DNA of 62,401 bases from an uncultured Succinivibrionaceae bacterium. Its GTDB lineage: Bacteria; Pseudomonadota; Gammaproteobacteria; Enterobacterales; Succinivibrionaceae. Under the pieces are notes generated by a model. The model had not been told where the DNA came from. It did no database searches and saw only the letters and a program-made list of their open reading frames with translations. This document shows positions 34,840 to 43,201 of this stretch, one piece after another. The stretch covers positions 1 to 62,401 of the forward strand of contig CALXOV010000014.1 in NCBI GenBank assembly GCA_944390105.1, in the 5' to 3' direction. The translations under genes were made by a program, and so were the position numbers. Position 1 is the stretch's first letter, and each line of letters opens with the position of its first letter.

Positions 34840-36486
34840 ATGCAGACCCCGCAGCCTCAGCTTAAAAAAGATGCCGCCCATTCCGCCACCGTTTGTGCGG
34901 CGCCGCCACCGCAATCCCCAGTACGCACCGGCAAGCATGCAGGCTTGCTGCGTGCAGGCGCGATCACCGCCGGCGCCACCTTACTGTCCCGCATCCTCGG
35001 CATGGTGCGCGATATTGCCATAGCTGCACTACTAGGAGCTTCACTGGCATCGGATGTCTTTTTCTTTGCCAATCGCATCCCCAATTTTTTTCGCCGTTTG
35101 TTTGCCGAAGGCGCATTTGCCCAGGCTTTTGTGCCGGTGATGACGCAGTATCGTGAACAAGGCGACTCCATAGAGCTGCGCCGCCTTATCAGTGCTGCCG
35201 CAGGAACCCTCGGTCTCATTGTGCTTAGCGTCTGCATCATCGGCGTCGTGGCTGCTCCGATACTCACCGCGTTGTTCGGCTTCGGCTGGTTTCAGGCCTA
35301 TTTAAATGATGCCCCTGATGCGCACAAATTTACTGAAGCTTCTTTTCTGCTGCAGCTGACCTTTCCTTACTTATTCTTTATTACACTGACGGCCTTGTGC
35401 TGCTCCTTGCTCAATGTCTGCGGTCGCTTTGCCGTGCCAGCCATCACTCCATGCATTTTAAATTTAAGCTTAATTGCCGCAGCCCTCTGGGCCGCTCCGC
35501 AGAGCAGCAATCCTAATGTAGTGCTGGCCTGCGCCATGACCTTAGGCGGCGTGCTACAGCTTATGTTTGTCTTGCCGGCGGTATGGCGACTGCGGCTTTT
35601 AGTCCTGCCGCGCTTTGCTTGGAATCACCCCGGCGTCAAGCGCATTCGTACTTTAATGATCCCCGGGCTTATCGGCGTATCTGCCAGCCAAATAAATCTC
35701 TTGGTCAATACCGTCTTAGCCACTTTTTTAGCCACCGGCTCTATCTCTTACCTGTATTATTCAGATCGCCTGCTGGAATTTCCCATCGGGATCTTTGCGG
35801 TGGCCATTTCCACAGTGATTCTGCCGACGCTTTCCCGGGTCAAGTCTCATCATGATGATGCGGGCTATAAGAAAACCTTAGACTGGGCCGTACGCATGGT
35901 ACTACTCTTGGGGATCCCTTCTGCGCTTGGCTTAATAGCGTTGCGCTGCGAGGTGTTACGCGTTATCTTCATGCGCGGAGCCTTCAGTGCCGAGCATGTC
36001 AATTTATCAGCAGCCTCGCTCTTGGCCTCCCTGACCGGCTTGTGTGCCATCATGCTGGTACGCGTTTTAGTACAGGGTTTTGCCGCGCTACAGGACACGA
36101 AAACTCCAGTGCGCTGCGCAGTTACGGCGATGGGGGCTAATGTGGTGTTCAATCTCATCTTAGTGTGGCCGCTTGACTATGTGGGACTGGCGCTATCCAC
36201 TGCCTTGGCCGCCTTCGTTAATGCCGGGCAGCTTATTTTCCTCCTCCATCGCCGTGGCATTTATACTCCCTCACGCTATACCATATGGTTTAGCCTAAAA
36301 GTGCTACTCTCAAGCGGGGTGATGGCGGCAAGCTTAATGTATGTCAGCCCCAATTTTGCCCAATGGTGTGAGTTTACGACTTGGCAGGCCGCACTATACT
36401 TGACCGCCCTAATTGCCGGCGGAGCAGCGATCTTTGCCGTAGGACTGTTGTTATTAGGCGTACGGCCGCGCGAGCTTAAAGCCTAA
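34840..36486 (+). CDS. murJ: Lipid II flippase MurJ
   Basis: A 548-residue inner-membrane protein with about 14 helices that moves lipid-linked peptidoglycan precursor across the membrane. The family opening RAGAITAGATLLSRILGMVRDIAIAALLGASLASDVFFFANRIPNFFRRLFAEGAFAQAFVPV is unmistakable; the Arg residues line the central cavity. A Pro/Gln-rich head of about 27 residues precedes it. ATG 34840 is preceded by AGGACTTAAG. The gene sits directly downstream of the box array at 34067-34648, so its expression may be influenced by whatever binds there. Confidence 0.96.
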   Translation: MQTPQPQLKKDAAHSATVCAAPPPQSPVRTGKHAGLLRAGAITAGATLLSRILGMVRDIAIAALLGASLASDVFFFANRIPNFFRRLFAEGAFAQAFVPVMTQYREQGDSIELRRLISAAAGTLGLIVLSVCIIGVVAAPILTALFGFGWFQAYLNDAPDAHKFTEASFLLQLTFPYLFFITLTALCCSLLNVCGRFAVPAITPCILNLSLIAAALWAAPQSSNPNVVLACAMTLGGVLQLMFVLPAVWRLRLLVLPRFAWNHPGVKRIRTLMIPGLIGVSASQINLLVNTVLATFLATGSISYLYYSDRLLEFPIGIFAVAISTVILPTLSRVKSHHDDAGYKKTLDWAVRMVLLLGIPSALGLIALRCEVLRVIFMRGAFSAEHVNLSAASLLASLTGLCAIMLVRVLVQGFAALQDTKTPVRCAVTAMGANVVFNLILVWPLDYVGLALSTALAAFVNAGQLIFLLHRRGIYTPSRYTIWFSLKVLLSSGVMAASLMYVSPNFAQWCEFTTWQAALYLTALIAGGAAIFAVGLLLLGVRPRELKA

Positions 36487-36512
36487 GCTTTTGCTTCATG
36501 CGAAAAAATATC

Positions 36513-36541
36513 AGGCGTGCATTTTGACTCAGCGCACGCCT
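36513..36541 (+). terminator. Probable terminator of murJ
   Basis: AGGCGTGC / GCACGCCT arms with a 13-base loop followed by a short TTT, 27 bases after the stop. Confidence 0.55.
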
Positions 36542-36621
36542 TTGATGTAGTCCACAGGCATTATCTGCGCTTTCGTACTAAACTTAAGGTATCGGCACAA
36601 CAAAAATAAGGACGGTGCAAA

Positions 36622-37542
36622 ATGCGTAAGTATAATAATATCCTCGTTGTGGTTGAGCCCAAGCGTGAGCGTCAGGTGGCATTGGAACGCGCCATTGAGC
36701 TCTACCGCTATAATCCGCATATCACTATTACCGTACTGCGGCTGATTTACGATTTTTCCTACGATATCCACATTCTCAATCGCCGCCGCGCCTTAGAGAC
36801 CCGCGATGACGTCACCGCCACTCATTTAGCTAACGTCAAGCAGCTGATTGCCCAATACAGTAAAGACAATTCAGTCAAAATTCTGCCTAAAGTAATTTGG
36901 ACTAAAGACTTAGGTCAAGGCATCGCCGATGAAATGAACAGCGGCGCCTATGATCTGCTAATTAAGGGCGCGAATCATCACGGGGTGCTCGACAGCATTA
37001 TCTTCACGCCAGTGGACTGGTATGTGCTGCGCAATGCCCAGATCCCGGTGGTCATCGCCAAAGAACATGCTTGGCAAGAACACGGCAATATTATGGTAGC
37101 ACTGGACTTTACCTCTGAGGAAAAACGCCTGTTTAATGTGCGGGTGTTGCGTGAGGCTCAGTCGCTGGCACGCGTGATTCACGGCACCATTCATCTAGTT
37201 AACAGTGCGCCGGTTATTCTGCCAACCATCATGCTAGAGGCACCGAACTACGCCCCAGAGATCTACGCTGATAATGTGGTAAAAGAACATCGCAAGCGCC
37301 TGCTGGATTTTGCCAAACAGCACAATATCCCTGAGGCGCAGTGCCATATTGCTGAAGGCATGCCCGATGATGTGATCCCGCAGATGTGCGCCAAGCTGCA
37401 GCCGCAGGCCGTGTTCATCGGCTCCGCAGGCCGTCAGGGCGTCGCCGCAGCCTTGATCGGCAATACTTGTGAAGAAATCGTTGATTATATCGACGCCGAT
37501 CTCTTTGTGCTCAATCACCGCGTCAAAGAGAACGTAGAATAA
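36622..37542 (+). CDS. uspE: Tandem universal stress protein UspE
   Basis: A 306-residue protein of two Usp domains (about 1-150 and 155-300) closely resembling E. coli UspE: NILVVVEPKRERQVALERAIEL, LIYDFSYDIHIL, KGANHHGVLDSIIFTPVDWYVLRNAQIPVVIAKEHAW, then MVALDFTSEEK and IAEGMPDDVIPQM...FIGSAGRQGVAAALIGNTCEEIVDYIDADLFVL. UspE supports stress survival and motility/adhesion in E. coli. It is a single gene with a strong 3' hairpin. It is the last plus-strand gene before a long minus-strand run. Confidence 0.92.
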   Translation: MRKYNNILVVVEPKRERQVALERAIELYRYNPHITITVLRLIYDFSYDIHILNRRRALETRDDVTATHLANVKQLIAQYSKDNSVKILPKVIWTKDLGQGIADEMNSGAYDLLIKGANHHGVLDSIIFTPVDWYVLRNAQIPVVIAKEHAWQEHGNIMVALDFTSEEKRLFNVRVLREAQSLARVIHGTIHLVNSAPVILPTIMLEAPNYAPEIYADNVVKEHRKRLLDFAKQHNIPEAQCHIAEGMPDDVIPQMCAKLQPQAVFIGSAGRQGVAAALIGNTCEEIVDYIDADLFVLNHRVKENVE

Positions 37543-37551
37543 GCGTATAGT

Positions 37552-37577
37552 GCAGCGTCTAGCCAAGCAGACGCTGC
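37552..37577 (+). terminator. Hairpin after uspE
   Basis: Perfect nine-base arms GCAGCGTCT / AGACGCTGC, nine bases after the stop, followed by CTTAAG. Probable 3' end of the uspE transcript. Further on, ATGCCCC/GGGGCAT (37684-37711) is another short inverted repeat in an otherwise featureless 290-base gap. Confidence 0.55.
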
Positions 37578-37833
37578 CTTAAGACAATGATCGCCAACTT
37601 GAGCAAGGTTAAGGCCATCTTTAACCGGATGCACTCGCTTGACATGAGGTGCAAGCCTTCCTCAGGCCAAGCCCTAATTTTTATATGCCCCGTGCAGGGC
37701 GCTTAGGGGCATCTCTTCCCCAATCCACCACTGTCAAGTAAGAAGCCACCCGCTCATTCCTGCAGGCATGGATGACTTAGTACAAAGGACAGAGCTTAAC
37801 CCCCACTCACGCCTTCACAGGAAATACGGGGCA

Positions 37834-38592
37834 TCAAGTTAACAGGAAACGCAGCGCTTGCGGTAGCAGTTGCTGCCAACAACAGCTGTCATGATCCCCC
37901 GGGATGGTCAGACACTGTAACCTAAAGCCGGCTTGACTTAGCAGCTGCTGCATATGCATGCTCTGTTGCGCAGCCGCTGTATCCGCATTCCCCCAAGCTA
38001 GTAGCAGATCGGTTGCCGCCTGGCGGTCACTCGATGCAATCAGCTCCTCCCAAGCAAAGCGCTTACCCGAGGCAAGTTGCAAACTTCGTTCCATACTCGG
38101 AGCCATCAATTGATAAATCAAGCGAAACCGCCGACTACTGGACTTAACCTCACTAAATTTAGGATCATAAAAGCCCGAGAGCAAGGCGACTTTAGCACAA
38201 GGTGCGCGCCCGGCCAGCGTCCAGTGCAACGCGCCAAAAGCCCCCATTGAAATTCCCAGCAGCCGAATATTCTCTGGAGCAGTATTAACGCGCAGCGTAC
38301 GCCCGATGAGCGGCAGCAACTCTAAATCCAAAAAGTCAAAAAAGGCCCCTGCAGACTGATTGACAAAATAGTTATTGCCAAGGCTAGGTATAACGTAAAT
38401 GGCCGGATACGCATCTAAACACGTCAACAACCCTAATTTATCGACAAAGATTGAGCCGTCAGCGAATGCCGGATGCAGGCAAAAAACGCAGGGCAAGGTT
38501 AAGAGATCAACGTTTAAGCTGGGGGCATACACCTGCACGGTCAGCGGCGTCAGCAAAGTCAGCGCATCAAAATTAAGCTGCAGCTTGAGCAT
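37834..38592 (-). CDS. Alpha/beta-hydrolase esterase (S-formylglutathione hydrolase-like fold)
   Basis: A 252-residue cytoplasmic hydrolase with nucleophile elbow GISMGAFGA (Ser115), an oxyanion-side region ending in the aromatic YVIPSLGNNYF, an Asp candidate near LLLAWGNADTAA and His in IPGDHDSCCW. It resembles the tributyrin/acetyl esterase group (DUF/Esterase family D). Substrate unknown. It starts 11 bases after the secreted protein gene on the same strand and so is probably co-transcribed. A serine hydrolase paired with a secreted proline-rich protein has no obvious precedent I can name. Confidence 0.75.
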   Translation of the reverse strand: MLKLQLNFDALTLLTPLTVQVYAPSLNVDLLTLPCVFCLHPAFADGSIFVDKLGLLTCLDAYPAIYVIPSLGNNYFVNQSAGAFFDFLDLELLPLIGRTLRVNTAPENIRLLGISMGAFGALHWTLAGRAPCAKVALLSGFYDPKFSEVKSSSRRFRLIYQLMAPSMERSLQLASGKRFAWEELIASSDRQAATDLLLAWGNADTAAAQQSMHMQQLLSQAGFRLQCLTIPGDHDSCCWQQLLPQALRFLLT

Positions 38593-38603
38593 GCGTTCGC
38601 TCC

Positions 38604-39530
38604 TTAATTGGTCTGCGGCATGCCATCCGGACCGATGGCCATCGGCCCGGATGCAGTGCCCAAGGGGGCGTCCTGCGCACTCACGCCCTCCGCTGGATCC
38701 GACTGCGCCCCAATCGGCAGGCCATCTGCTCCAATGGAAGCCGGAGCGCCGCCTGGACTAAAGGGTAAGATCGGCGGAGGATCATCTGCAGGCGGCGGCG
38801 TGGACGGCGACGCTGCCGGTGGCGGCACCGGATCGTCTGCAGTAAGGGGCTTTAAGCTGAAATCTTCCGGCGCCGCTTCCTCCGGCTCCCGCGTTACATA
38901 ATCCGGCAGGTAGTCAGTAGGCAGCGCAGCTGCTGCAGATAGCTGTTGGCAATCCCGCTGCAGAATATCAGCTAGTTGGGCAAAGCCCTGCAGCGCAAAT
39001 TTATACTGCAGTGGAGCGGCGCGCTCTCCCTGCAGCAGCGCTATCTGCAGGCTGCCGCCTTCGCGTGCAGCTAAAAAAATGGCGCTTAAATGCTGCTCCT
39101 GACTTTGCGTGATTGGACTAAAGACAAGCCGCGCCGGCGGATAGATATCACCGCGCAGCGTATATTCTGTGCCGTTATCAACTAAAAAACGCGCAAAGGT
39201 AAAACCGCGCACGCTGTCCATCAGCGCTACGCTAAGGCTCGGCACCGTTAGCTCGATTGACGGCACAGCCGACGGCAGACGGCAGGTAAAGGCAAGTGTT
39301 AGATCAGAGATGAAATTTGGGCGCTGCCGGTAGCTTAATTGATGCATCTCAGGCAACGCGGCGGGCAAGGCTAAAGGCGTAGCCTGCTGCAACACCTGCT
39401 GCGCAGCGCCATCACGCTGCAGCAGCCATTGATTATACTCAGCCGCCGCCGCTGTACCTGCCAGCAGCAGGATAAATCCTAAGCTGCCGTGCAGGCAACC
39501 TACGATAGGAGTTAGCCTCAACCTAAGCAT
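38604..39530 (-). CDS. Secreted protein of unknown function with Pro-rich tail
   Basis: A 308-residue protein with an N-terminal hydrophobic signal (CLHGSLGFILLLAGTAAAAEYNQW; cleavage near AAAA). A beta-rich domain of about 170 residues (SDLTLAFTCRLPSAVPSIELTVPSLSVALMDSVRGFTF) is followed by a low-complexity Pro/Ala/Asp tail, including DPVPPPAASPSTPPPADDPPP and two echoes of IGxDGxPxxx (ADGLPIGAQ, GPDGMPQTN). The overall look is similar to type VI or invasion-associated periplasmic proteins, but no family is identified. The esterase gene follows at 11 bases. It is probably periplasmic or cell-surface. Confidence 0.6.
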   Translation of the reverse strand: MLRLRLTPIVGCLHGSLGFILLLAGTAAAAEYNQWLLQRDGAAQQVLQQATPLALPAALPEMHQLSYRQRPNFISDLTLAFTCRLPSAVPSIELTVPSLSVALMDSVRGFTFARFLVDNGTEYTLRGDIYPPARLVFSPITQSQEQHLSAIFLAAREGGSLQIALLQGERAAPLQYKFALQGFAQLADILQRDCQQLSAAAALPTDYLPDYVTREPEEAAPEDFSLKPLTADDPVPPPAASPSTPPPADDPPPILPFSPGGAPASIGADGLPIGAQSDPAEGVSAQDAPLGTASGPMAIGPDGMPQTN

Positions 39531-39557
39531 ACCTGCAGCGTGAACCTAAACGGTACG

Positions 39558-40790
39558 CTAGTAGAGAATGCGGCACTTTAAAGTACCCTTAATCTCCTTA
39601 AGTAGCGGTACCAGCTGCTCCGGAGTATCTGAATGAATATCCATTACCACGTAGCCGATATCTGCAGAAGTCTGCAGATACTGCGCCGCCACGTTAATGT
39701 CCTGCTTGGCAAACACATCATTAATCTGGCGCATGATACCCGGAACGTTTAAATGCACATGTAGCAGACGCGATACCCCTTCACGCTTCTGCGGCAGAGA
39801 AACTTCCGGGAAATTGACTGCAGTTAAAGTCGAGCCATTATCCGAATACAACGCTAATTTCTGCGCCACTTCAATGCCGATATTGCGTTGTGCTTCCTCG
39901 GTGGATGCTCCGATATGCGGGGTTAAAATCACATTATCAAACTCACGCAGCGGCGACACGAATTCCTCTCCGTTAGCTGCCGGCTCGTGCGGGAACACAT
40001 CGACGGCAGCGCCGGCCACCTTATGCGACTTGAGGGCCGCACACAAGGCATCGATTTGCACCACACTCCCGCGCGATGCGTTAAGGAAAAACACCCCATC
40101 GCGCATTGCGGCAAAAGCGTCCGCATTAATCATGCCGCAGGTAAGCTCGGTCTCCGGAACATGCAGCGAAATAATATCCGCCTTTGCATAGAGCTCTGCA
40201 AGACTCTCAACCTGCTGGGCATTACCCAAGGAGAGTTTATGCTCAATATCATAGAAAATCACTTTAAGGCCGAGACTCTCGGCAATAATGCCAACTTGAG
40301 TACCAATATGACCGTAACCGATGATGCCTAAAGTCTTGCCTCGCGCCTCAAAGCAGCCGTGGGCTGCTTTCTTCCAACCGCCGCGGTGGAGCAGCGCATT
40401 ACGCGCCGGCACATCGCGTAGCAGCTGCAGATATTCGCCGGTGACTAATTCTGCTACCGAGCGGGTATTGGAGAACGGAGCATTGAACACTGGAATGCCG
40501 CGCTTAGCTGCCGCCTGCAGATCAACTTGATTGGTGCCGATGCAGAAGCAACCGACCGCTACCAGCTTTTTGGCCGCAGCCAGCACCGGCTCGGTCAACA
40601 TAGTACGCGAGCGAATACCTAAAAAGTGCACATTAGCAATGCGCTCTAAAAGTTCATCGCCGTCTAAAGCTTTTTTCTCATAGACTACATTGCTATAACC
40701 GGCCTTGTGCAGCGTATCCACTGCACTTGGATCCACCCCTTCAAGCAACAGAAACTTAATCTTATCTTTCTGAAGCGACAGCTCGTGCAT
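39558..40790 (-). CDS. serA: D-3-phosphoglycerate dehydrogenase
   Basis: A 410-residue enzyme starting serine synthesis: 3-phosphoglycerate plus NAD+ to phosphohydroxypyruvate. Features: GIRSRTMLTEPVLAAAKKLVAVGCFCIGTNQVDL, NAD-binding GKTLGIIGYGHIGTQVGIIAESLG, catalytic Arg and Glu regions (NASRGSVVQIDAL, DVFPHEP), His in TPHIGASTEEAQRNIG, and a C-terminal ACT domain (about 335-410) that binds serine for feedback control. The length matches E. coli SerA (410). It follows the DAHP synthase gene on the same strand, separated by a hairpin. Confidence 0.96.
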   Translation of the reverse strand: MHELSLQKDKIKFLLLEGVDPSAVDTLHKAGYSNVVYEKKALDGDELLERIANVHFLGIRSRTMLTEPVLAAAKKLVAVGCFCIGTNQVDLQAAAKRGIPVFNAPFSNTRSVAELVTGEYLQLLRDVPARNALLHRGGWKKAAHGCFEARGKTLGIIGYGHIGTQVGIIAESLGLKVIFYDIEHKLSLGNAQQVESLAELYAKADIISLHVPETELTCGMINADAFAAMRDGVFFLNASRGSVVQIDALCAALKSHKVAGAAVDVFPHEPAANGEEFVSPLREFDNVILTPHIGASTEEAQRNIGIEVAQKLALYSDNGSTLTAVNFPEVSLPQKREGVSRLLHVHLNVPGIMRQINDVFAKQDINVAAQYLQTSADIGYVVMDIHSDTPEQLVPLLKEIKGTLKCRILY

Positions 40791-40802
40791 AATTAATCTC
40801 CT

Positions 40803-40834
40803 AAAAATGCACAGGCCCTCACCATAGAGGGCCT
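40803..40834 (-). terminator. Terminator between the DAHP synthase gene and serA
   Basis: On the minus strand AGGCCCTC / GAGGGCCT (40834-40813) with a six-base loop; T5 follows after GTGCA. It ends most of the upstream transcript before serA. Confidence 0.65.
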
Positions 40835-40844
40835 AATAATTTTA

Positions 40845-41957
40845 TTAAACAGCGCGGGACTTACGGCGGGCTAAGACGGCCGCATTAAGCTGCGCGAGCA
40901 CCTGCTCGGTATCCGCAAAGCCGATGCAAGCATCCGTAATACTCTGCCCGTAAGTTAAAGTGCTACAGTCAGAGCCGAGATCTTGACGTCCCTCGACAAT
41001 ATTGCTTTCAATCATCACGCCAAAGATGCGCTCATCTCCAGCTGACACCTGCGCGGCAATATCGGCTGCAACTTCAAGCTGCTTTTTAAACTGCTTTTGA
41101 CTGTTAGAGTGCGAGCAATCCACCATAATTTTCTGGCGTGCGCCGCATTTATCGAGCAGCGCACAAGCCGCATCGACATCAGCACGTTTGTAATTAGGCA
41201 GTTTGCCGCCGCGTAAAATTACGTGGCAGTCATCATTGCCGGTAGTATGGGCAATAGCGACATGCCCCATCTTAGTTACCGTCATGAAGGTATGCTCATG
41301 CTGTGCTGCAACAATCGCATCCACGGCAATCTTGACATTGCCATCGGTAGCATTCTTAAAGCCCACCGGGCAAGAGAGGCCTGAAGCTAATTCACGATGC
41401 ACCTGTGACTCAGTAGTGCGTGCGCCGATAGCGCCCCAAGAAATAAGCTCATCAATGTACTGCGGCGAAATTAAATCAAGGTACTCGGTCGCAGCCGGCA
41501 TCCCCATCTCGTTAATCTCCAAAAGCAGCCGACGGGCAATGCGCAAGCCATTATTGATGTCGTAGCTGTTATTAAGTCCCGGATCGTTAATCAGCCCCTT
41601 CCACCCCACAGTGGTTCGCGGCTTTTCAAAGTAGACGCGCATAATGATCTCAAGTTGATCCTGATACTGCTGACGCAACTTCAGTAAACGCGCACAATAA
41701 TCTAATGCCGCTTTAGGGTCATGAATAGAACACGGGCCGACAATGACTGCTAAACGGTCATCACTGCCGCACAACATCGCGTGCAAATGCTCACGCGTTT
41801 TTTTGACCAGAGCATCAGTAAACTCAGTGCTCGGGAACTTTTCAATAATCGCGACTGGAGGAAGCAATTGGTATACTCCGCTGATATTCGTATCAACGAT
41901 CCCCTGACGCCGCGCTTGAGGCGGCGGAGGAATGATTCTGCTGTTAGTAATGTTCAT
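40845..41957 (-). CDS. 3-deoxy-7-phosphoheptulonate (DAHP) synthase, class I
   Basis: A 370-residue enzyme of the AroF/G/H type, condensing phosphoenolpyruvate and erythrose 4-phosphate as the first step to aromatic amino acids. Motifs: LAVIVGPCSIHDPKAALDY, MRVYFEKPRTTVGWKGLINDP, GAIGARTTESQVHRELASGLSCPVGFKNATDGN, HVILRGGKLPNYK and IMVDCSHSNSQKQ (metal/substrate residues). Details such as YLDLISPQYIDELISWGAIGARTTESQ and the end LTYGQSITDACIGFADTE lean to the AroH/AroG side, but the isozyme, and so the inhibitor, is not certain. An ORF ending in a run of Tyr/Trp/Phe codons stops 18 bases before its ATG; AAGGCGG is the ribosome site. Confidence 0.93.
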   Translation of the reverse strand: MNITNSRIIPPPPQARRQGIVDTNISGVYQLLPPVAIIEKFPSTEFTDALVKKTREHLHAMLCGSDDRLAVIVGPCSIHDPKAALDYCARLLKLRQQYQDQLEIIMRVYFEKPRTTVGWKGLINDPGLNNSYDINNGLRIARRLLLEINEMGMPAATEYLDLISPQYIDELISWGAIGARTTESQVHRELASGLSCPVGFKNATDGNVKIAVDAIVAAQHEHTFMTVTKMGHVAIAHTTGNDDCHVILRGGKLPNYKRADVDAACALLDKCGARQKIMVDCSHSNSQKQFKKQLEVAADIAAQVSAGDERIFGVMIESNIVEGRQDLGSDCSTLTYGQSITDACIGFADTEQVLAQLNAAVLARRKSRAV

Positions 41958-41975
41958 AGCTAAACCGCCTTAAAA

Positions 41976-42101
41976 TTAATAATTAAAGGAATAAAAACGA
42001 TACCAAGAATAAGAGATCGCCTGCACAGCAGCGCAGGTCTGCACTAAGTGACGATTCCCGCATGCGGGTCCGAATGCTGATCTAGTATCTGAAGTAATCA
42101 T
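41976..42101 (-). CDS. Candidate aromatic-rich leader peptide of the DAHP synthase gene
   Basis: A 41-codon ORF: ATG 42101 with AGGA eight bases upstream, stop TAA at 41976-41978. The last 12 residues are SYSWYRFYSFNY, with four Tyr, one Trp and two Phe. Such concentration right before a feedback-regulated aromatic gene is what leader peptides of attenuated amino-acid operons look like. But the only terminator-like hairpin lies upstream, not between leader and gene, so a classical attenuator is not seen. A translational-coupling or ribosome-stalling control is possible. The AT-rich sequence alone could produce Tyr and Phe codons, so chance is not excluded. Confidence 0.5.
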   Translation of the reverse strand: MITSDTRSAFGPACGNRHLVQTCAAVQAISYSWYRFYSFNY

Positions 42102-42114
42102 TTTCAGTCCTGTT

Positions 42115-42138
42115 AAAAAAAGCCCTCGCGGGGCGCGA
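42115..42138 (-). promoter_or_regulatory. GC-rich hairpin with T7 at the very 5' end of the DAHP synthase transcript
   Basis: On the minus strand GCCCCGCGAGGGC (42134-42122) is followed by seven T. It begins only about 12-15 bases after the predicted transcription start, too close for a normal terminator, but has terminator form. It may control early elongation or protect the 5' end. Confidence 0.5.
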
Positions 42139-42155
42139 AAAAACTAAGTGAGTTC

Positions 42156-42184
42156 ATTATAGATAAGATAGCCGCCGATGCCAA
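42156..42184 (-). promoter_or_regulatory. Sigma-70 promoter of the leader and DAHP synthase gene
   Basis: TTGGCA (42184-42179), 17 bases, TATAAT (42161-42156) on the minus strand. It is a near-consensus promoter, which suggests repression or attenuation keeps expression in check. No clear TyrR or TrpR operator is seen. Confidence 0.75.
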
Positions 42185-42294
42185 ATCGGCGTGCTACAGT
42201 CGGAGGTGCCGCCGAATAGTGCACCAAAACAAAGCAAATAAGGCCTTTAATTGCTCAGCGCGCACCGCCATAATGCGCAGAAAAAGACTAGCGT

Positions 42295-43107
42295 TTAGTC
42301 AAAGCGCAGTGTCAGGCCAATAGGACAGTGATCTGAACCAAATACGTCCTTTTCAATCACCGCATCAACAATGTGATCTTTAAGCTCTTCAGACACAAAG
42401 AAATAATCAATACGCCACCCCACATTCTTTGCGCGGGCCCGCGTCTTGTACGACCACCAGGTGTAATGCCCGGGCTCAGCAGGATGCAGCAGGCGGAAGG
42501 TATCAATATACCCTGCTGCAGTAAACTTATCTAAAAAAGCCCGCTCCTCCGGTAGAAAACCGGTATTCTTGAGATTCGACTTTGGGCGCGCTAAATCAAT
42601 TTCCTGATGGGCAATATTAAAGTCACCGCACACCACAATCGGCTTAGACTTGCGCAATTCCTGCACATAGTTAAAAAAGCTGGCAAAAAAACCCATTTTG
42701 TATGGAACGCGCTTAAACTTGCCGGGAATTTCATTACCATTGACATCTTCCTCCGGCGCACCGCCGTTAGGGAAATATCCGTTAAAAAAATGGAACTGCT
42801 CAAACTCCAAATGTACGATACGTCCTTCTCCCTGAAAGGTCGGATCAGGCAACTCACGTTCCACCGCAAGAGGCTCAAGCTTAGTAAAAACCGCGGTGCC
42901 AGAATAACCTTTTTTCACCACACTCGATGCAAAATACGCTTTACATCCCGGACGTTCAAGGTGCTCAGCGGACAGCTGATCCAAAGAGGCCTTCGTTTCT
43001 TGCAGGCCAATCACATCATAATCATTGGTCAAAAACCACTGCCAGTCGGGTTTTTTCGCCACAGCGCGAATTCCGTTGACATTCCACGAGGCCAACTTTA
43101 TCTGCAT
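42295..43107 (-). CDS. xth: Exodeoxyribonuclease III family AP endonuclease
   Basis: A 270-residue DNA repair enzyme cutting at abasic sites and removing 3' blocks. Motifs: ASWNVNGIRA, GLQETKAS (metal Glu), VCGDFNIAHQEIDLARP (Asp/Asn), and GSDHCPIGLTLRFD (catalytic His) with YFFVSEELK before it. ATG 43107 (MQIKLASWN) is chosen with AGGAAT upstream; ten extra codons in frame are not family-like. The sequence resembles the ExoA branch as well as XthA. Single gene. Confidence 0.93.
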   Translation of the reverse strand: MQIKLASWNVNGIRAVAKKPDWQWFLTNDYDVIGLQETKASLDQLSAEHLERPGCKAYFASSVVKKGYSGTAVFTKLEPLAVERELPDPTFQGEGRIVHLEFEQFHFFNGYFPNGGAPEEDVNGNEIPGKFKRVPYKMGFFASFFNYVQELRKSKPIVVCGDFNIAHQEIDLARPKSNLKNTGFLPEERAFLDKFTAAGYIDTFRLLHPAEPGHYTWWSYKTRARAKNVGWRIDYFFVSEELKDHIVDAVIEKDVFGSDHCPIGLTLRFD

Positions 43108-43156
43108 AACGATATTCCTGTATTGCGATAGTCTCAAAATGAGAGGTTATTGTAGC

Positions 43157-43183
43157 GCTGCGCCCCGGCAAGCGGGGCGCAGC
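43157..43183 (-). terminator. Strong hairpin after the CheB-CheR gene
   Basis: GCTGCGCCCCG / CGGGGCGCAGC with a five-base loop, 18 bases after the stop. No T-run follows on either strand. It may be a 3' stabiliser or a Rho-assisted end. Confidence 0.5.
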
Positions 43184-43201
43184 TGCAAAAGATGAGCAAC
43201 A

